From: an uncultured Eubacteriales bacterium
Lineage (GTDB): Bacteria > Bacillota > Clostridia > Oscillospirales > CAG-272
DNA length: 53,737 nt
Assembly: GCA_934481515.1 (NCBI GenBank)
Contig: CAKSPO010000010.1
Location: 1-53,737, forward strand
Direction: 5' to 3'
Positions 52,641 to 53,737 of the stretch are shown one piece after another. The notes under the pieces were generated by a model. That model was given only the letters and a program-made list of their open reading frames with translations, was not told the DNA's origin and searched no databases. Position 1 is the stretch's first letter. Every line of letters begins with the position of its first letter. A program made the position numbers and the translations under genes.

Positions 52641-52845
52641 AGTTCGTGAAATAAAAAAGCAACCGCCATGGTACAAAGCTACGGCACAAGAAATGCCAAA
52701 ACTCCGCATCTCCGCTTTCCGCGCCATCGGCACAAGCGGCAGATTTCCGAACCGAAACAAATTCCCGGCAGTTTTCCAGAAAAACGCCGACCCCGCAGAA
52801 GCGTTCTGCGCTCTTTTTTCCCCATCCCAGCAGAAAAGGAGTACG

Positions 52846-53737
52846 ATGCGTCCCGAAACGGAGCACCGATGTAAAATTATGTCAACAAAGCTGATCCTTC
52901 ACGGTGGAAGACCCCTATACGGGGAGATCCCGGTAAGCGGTATGAAGAACGCGGCATTGCCGATTCTGTTTTCCACCATTCTGGTGGGGGATGTCTGCAC
53001 ACTGGAAAATATTCCGAACGTCAGCGACATCGATATTACATTGAAAATTCTGCAGCGGATGGGAGCCGAAATTCTGTATCTGACTCCGACCACCGTGCGG
53101 ATTGATACCGCGCACATCCGTCAGGGAACCTCTCCTGATGAACTGGTGCGAAAAATCCGCGGCTCTTCCTACCTGCTCGGAGCGGAGCTCGGACGGTTCG
53201 GCAAAGCAAGGATCGCATGGCCGGGCGGCTGTGATTTCGGCGGCTCCCGCCCGTTGGATCTGCATCTCAAGGGCTTCCGTGCCCTCGGAGCAGAATCCGA
53301 CACGGAGGGCGGCTACATTTATGCGGAAGCGGAGGAGGGACTCAACGGAGGGTCTGTTTATTTTGACATCGCCTCCGTCGGAGCCACGGCAAACATCATT
53401 CTCGCCTCCGTACTGGCAGACGGAATGACGGTCATCGACAACGCCGCAAGAGAGCCGCATATCGTCGACCTTGCCAACTTCCTCAATGCCTGCGGAGCCA
53501 ATATCACCGGTGCCGGAACGCCGGTCATCAAGGTGCGCGGCGTTCCCGCCCTGCACGGGTGCAGTCACTACGCCATCATTCCGGATATGATTGAAGCCGG
53601 AACCTATATGGTCGCCGCCGCGGCAACCGGCGGTTGCGTCCGCATCCGTTCCCTGATTACCAAGCACGTGGAATCCATCACCACAAAGCTCTGTGAAATG
53701 GGTGCGGATGTCACGGAGGAGTCTGACGATACCCTTT
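52846..53737 (+). CDS. murA: UDP-N-acetylglucosamine 1-carboxyvinyltransferase, C-terminus cut by window edge
   Basis: First 297 codons of MurA, which transfers enolpyruvate to UDP-GlcNAc in the first committed step of peptidoglycan synthesis. The substrate-binding SGMKNAALPI (Lys34-Asn35) and the fosfomycin-target Cys129 in WPGGCDFGGSRPLDLHLKGF are present. Compared with the usual GGC-x-I-G-S/A-RP loop there is one extra Gly after the Cys. The ATG at 52846-52848 is chosen because AAAAGGAG lies 4 bases ahead; the more obvious ATG at 52879 (MSTKLILHGG) has no ribosome site, so the protein gains 11 N-terminal residues. Preceded by a ~200-base leader. Confidence 0.92.
   Translation, partial: MRPETEHRCKIMSTKLILHGGRPLYGEIPVSGMKNAALPILFSTILVGDVCTLENIPNVSDIDITLKILQRMGAEILYLTPTTVRIDTAHIRQGTSPDELVRKIRGSSYLLGAELGRFGKARIAWPGGCDFGGSRPLDLHLKGFRALGAESDTEGGYIYAEAEEGLNGGSVYFDIASVGATANIILASVLADGMTVIDNAAREPHIVDLANFLNACGANITGAGTPVIKVRGVPALHGCSHYAIIPDMIEAGTYMVAAAATGGCVRIRSLITKHVESITTKLCEMGADVTEESDDTL

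Larger units (their letters stand above)
52368..52845 (+). promoter_or_regulatory. intergenic region and leader before murA
   Basis: About 480 bases without a convincing gene. It holds a hairpin (52383-52420) after the DUF3810 gene, an A/T-rich stretch, and an extended -10 promoter at 52635-52640, leaving a leader of about 200 bases for murA. An open frame at 52668-52874 lacks a ribosome site and recognisable similarity. Confidence 0.45.

Noticed and set aside
52668..52874. 68-codon open frame in the murA leader
   Set aside because: No ribosome site, no recognisable similarity, and basic-residue-rich composition typical of chance frames here.
1..53737. tRNA, rRNA, insertion sequence or prophage genes
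   Set aside because: None recognised by eye; a tRNA scan was not possible, so a missed tRNA cannot be fully excluded.

Overview
The window looks like a chromosomal segment of an endospore-lineage, Gram-positive Clostridia bacterium, possibly a gut Oscillospiraceae/Christensenellales-like organism (inference). Support comes from strong AGGAGG-type ribosome binding sites, several TTG/GTG starts, an isolated spoIIIAH gene with a sigma-E-like promoter, a MecA adaptor, type I and type III glutamine synthetases next to an ANTAR regulator, and classical TTGACA-17-TATAAT promoters. I recognised no rRNA, tRNA, CRISPR array, transposase or phage gene.

Layout. 1-2303 (minus): lipid genes (DagK-like kinase, PlsC) and a PHP phosphatase cut by the window edge, behind their own promoter (2393-2421). 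2441-21356 (minus): an 18-gene surface-polysaccharide operon reading leftwards from a perfect promoter (21692-21720) through a ~330-nt leader with a terminator-like hairpin. It encodes an aminotransferase, the initiating sugar-phosphate transferase, two ATP-grasp ligases plus an ornithine-cyclodeaminase-like dehydrogenase, three glycosyltransferases, a complete set for GDP-D-glycero-alpha-D-manno-heptose (HddA, GmhA and a fused HddC-GmhB), Wzy-like polymerase, Wzx-like flippase, the four dTDP-L-rhamnose genes and a nucleotidyltransferase-fold protein. The predicted product is a rhamnose- and heptose-containing, probably amino-acid-decorated glycan.

21845-24787: a divergent TetR regulator and AMP-forming acyl ligase, separated by three 133-bp tandem repeats with strong promoters on both sides firing into the array; this may be a tandem structured RNA gene. 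24894-33856 (minus): glutamine synthetase, ANTAR regulator, pyrG, purB, purA, guaA and mnmA in line, so a glutamine-making enzyme is placed with the glutamine-using CTP and GMP synthetases. 34393-36489 (plus): the divergent type III glutamine synthetase. The two glutamine synthetase transcription units start from mirror-image promoters whose leaders share sequence blocks and each carry a terminator-like hairpin.

36651-42131: YebC, ArgS, YbaK, the NAD(P)HX repair enzyme and MecA. 42167-46296 (minus): a GH125 mannosidase coupled to a large GH106-like glycosidase. 46465-47070: SpoIIIAH. 47210-50027 (minus): a MATE transporter and a BspA-type leucine-rich-repeat lipoprotein. 50275-52367 (plus): an RluA pseudouridine synthase coupled to a DUF3810 membrane metalloprotease-like protein. 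52846-end: murA, cut by the right edge.

The three most unusual pieces are the ATP-grasp/dehydrogenase module in the glycan operon, the 133-bp repeat array with crossing promoters, and the mirrored glutamine synthetase leaders.
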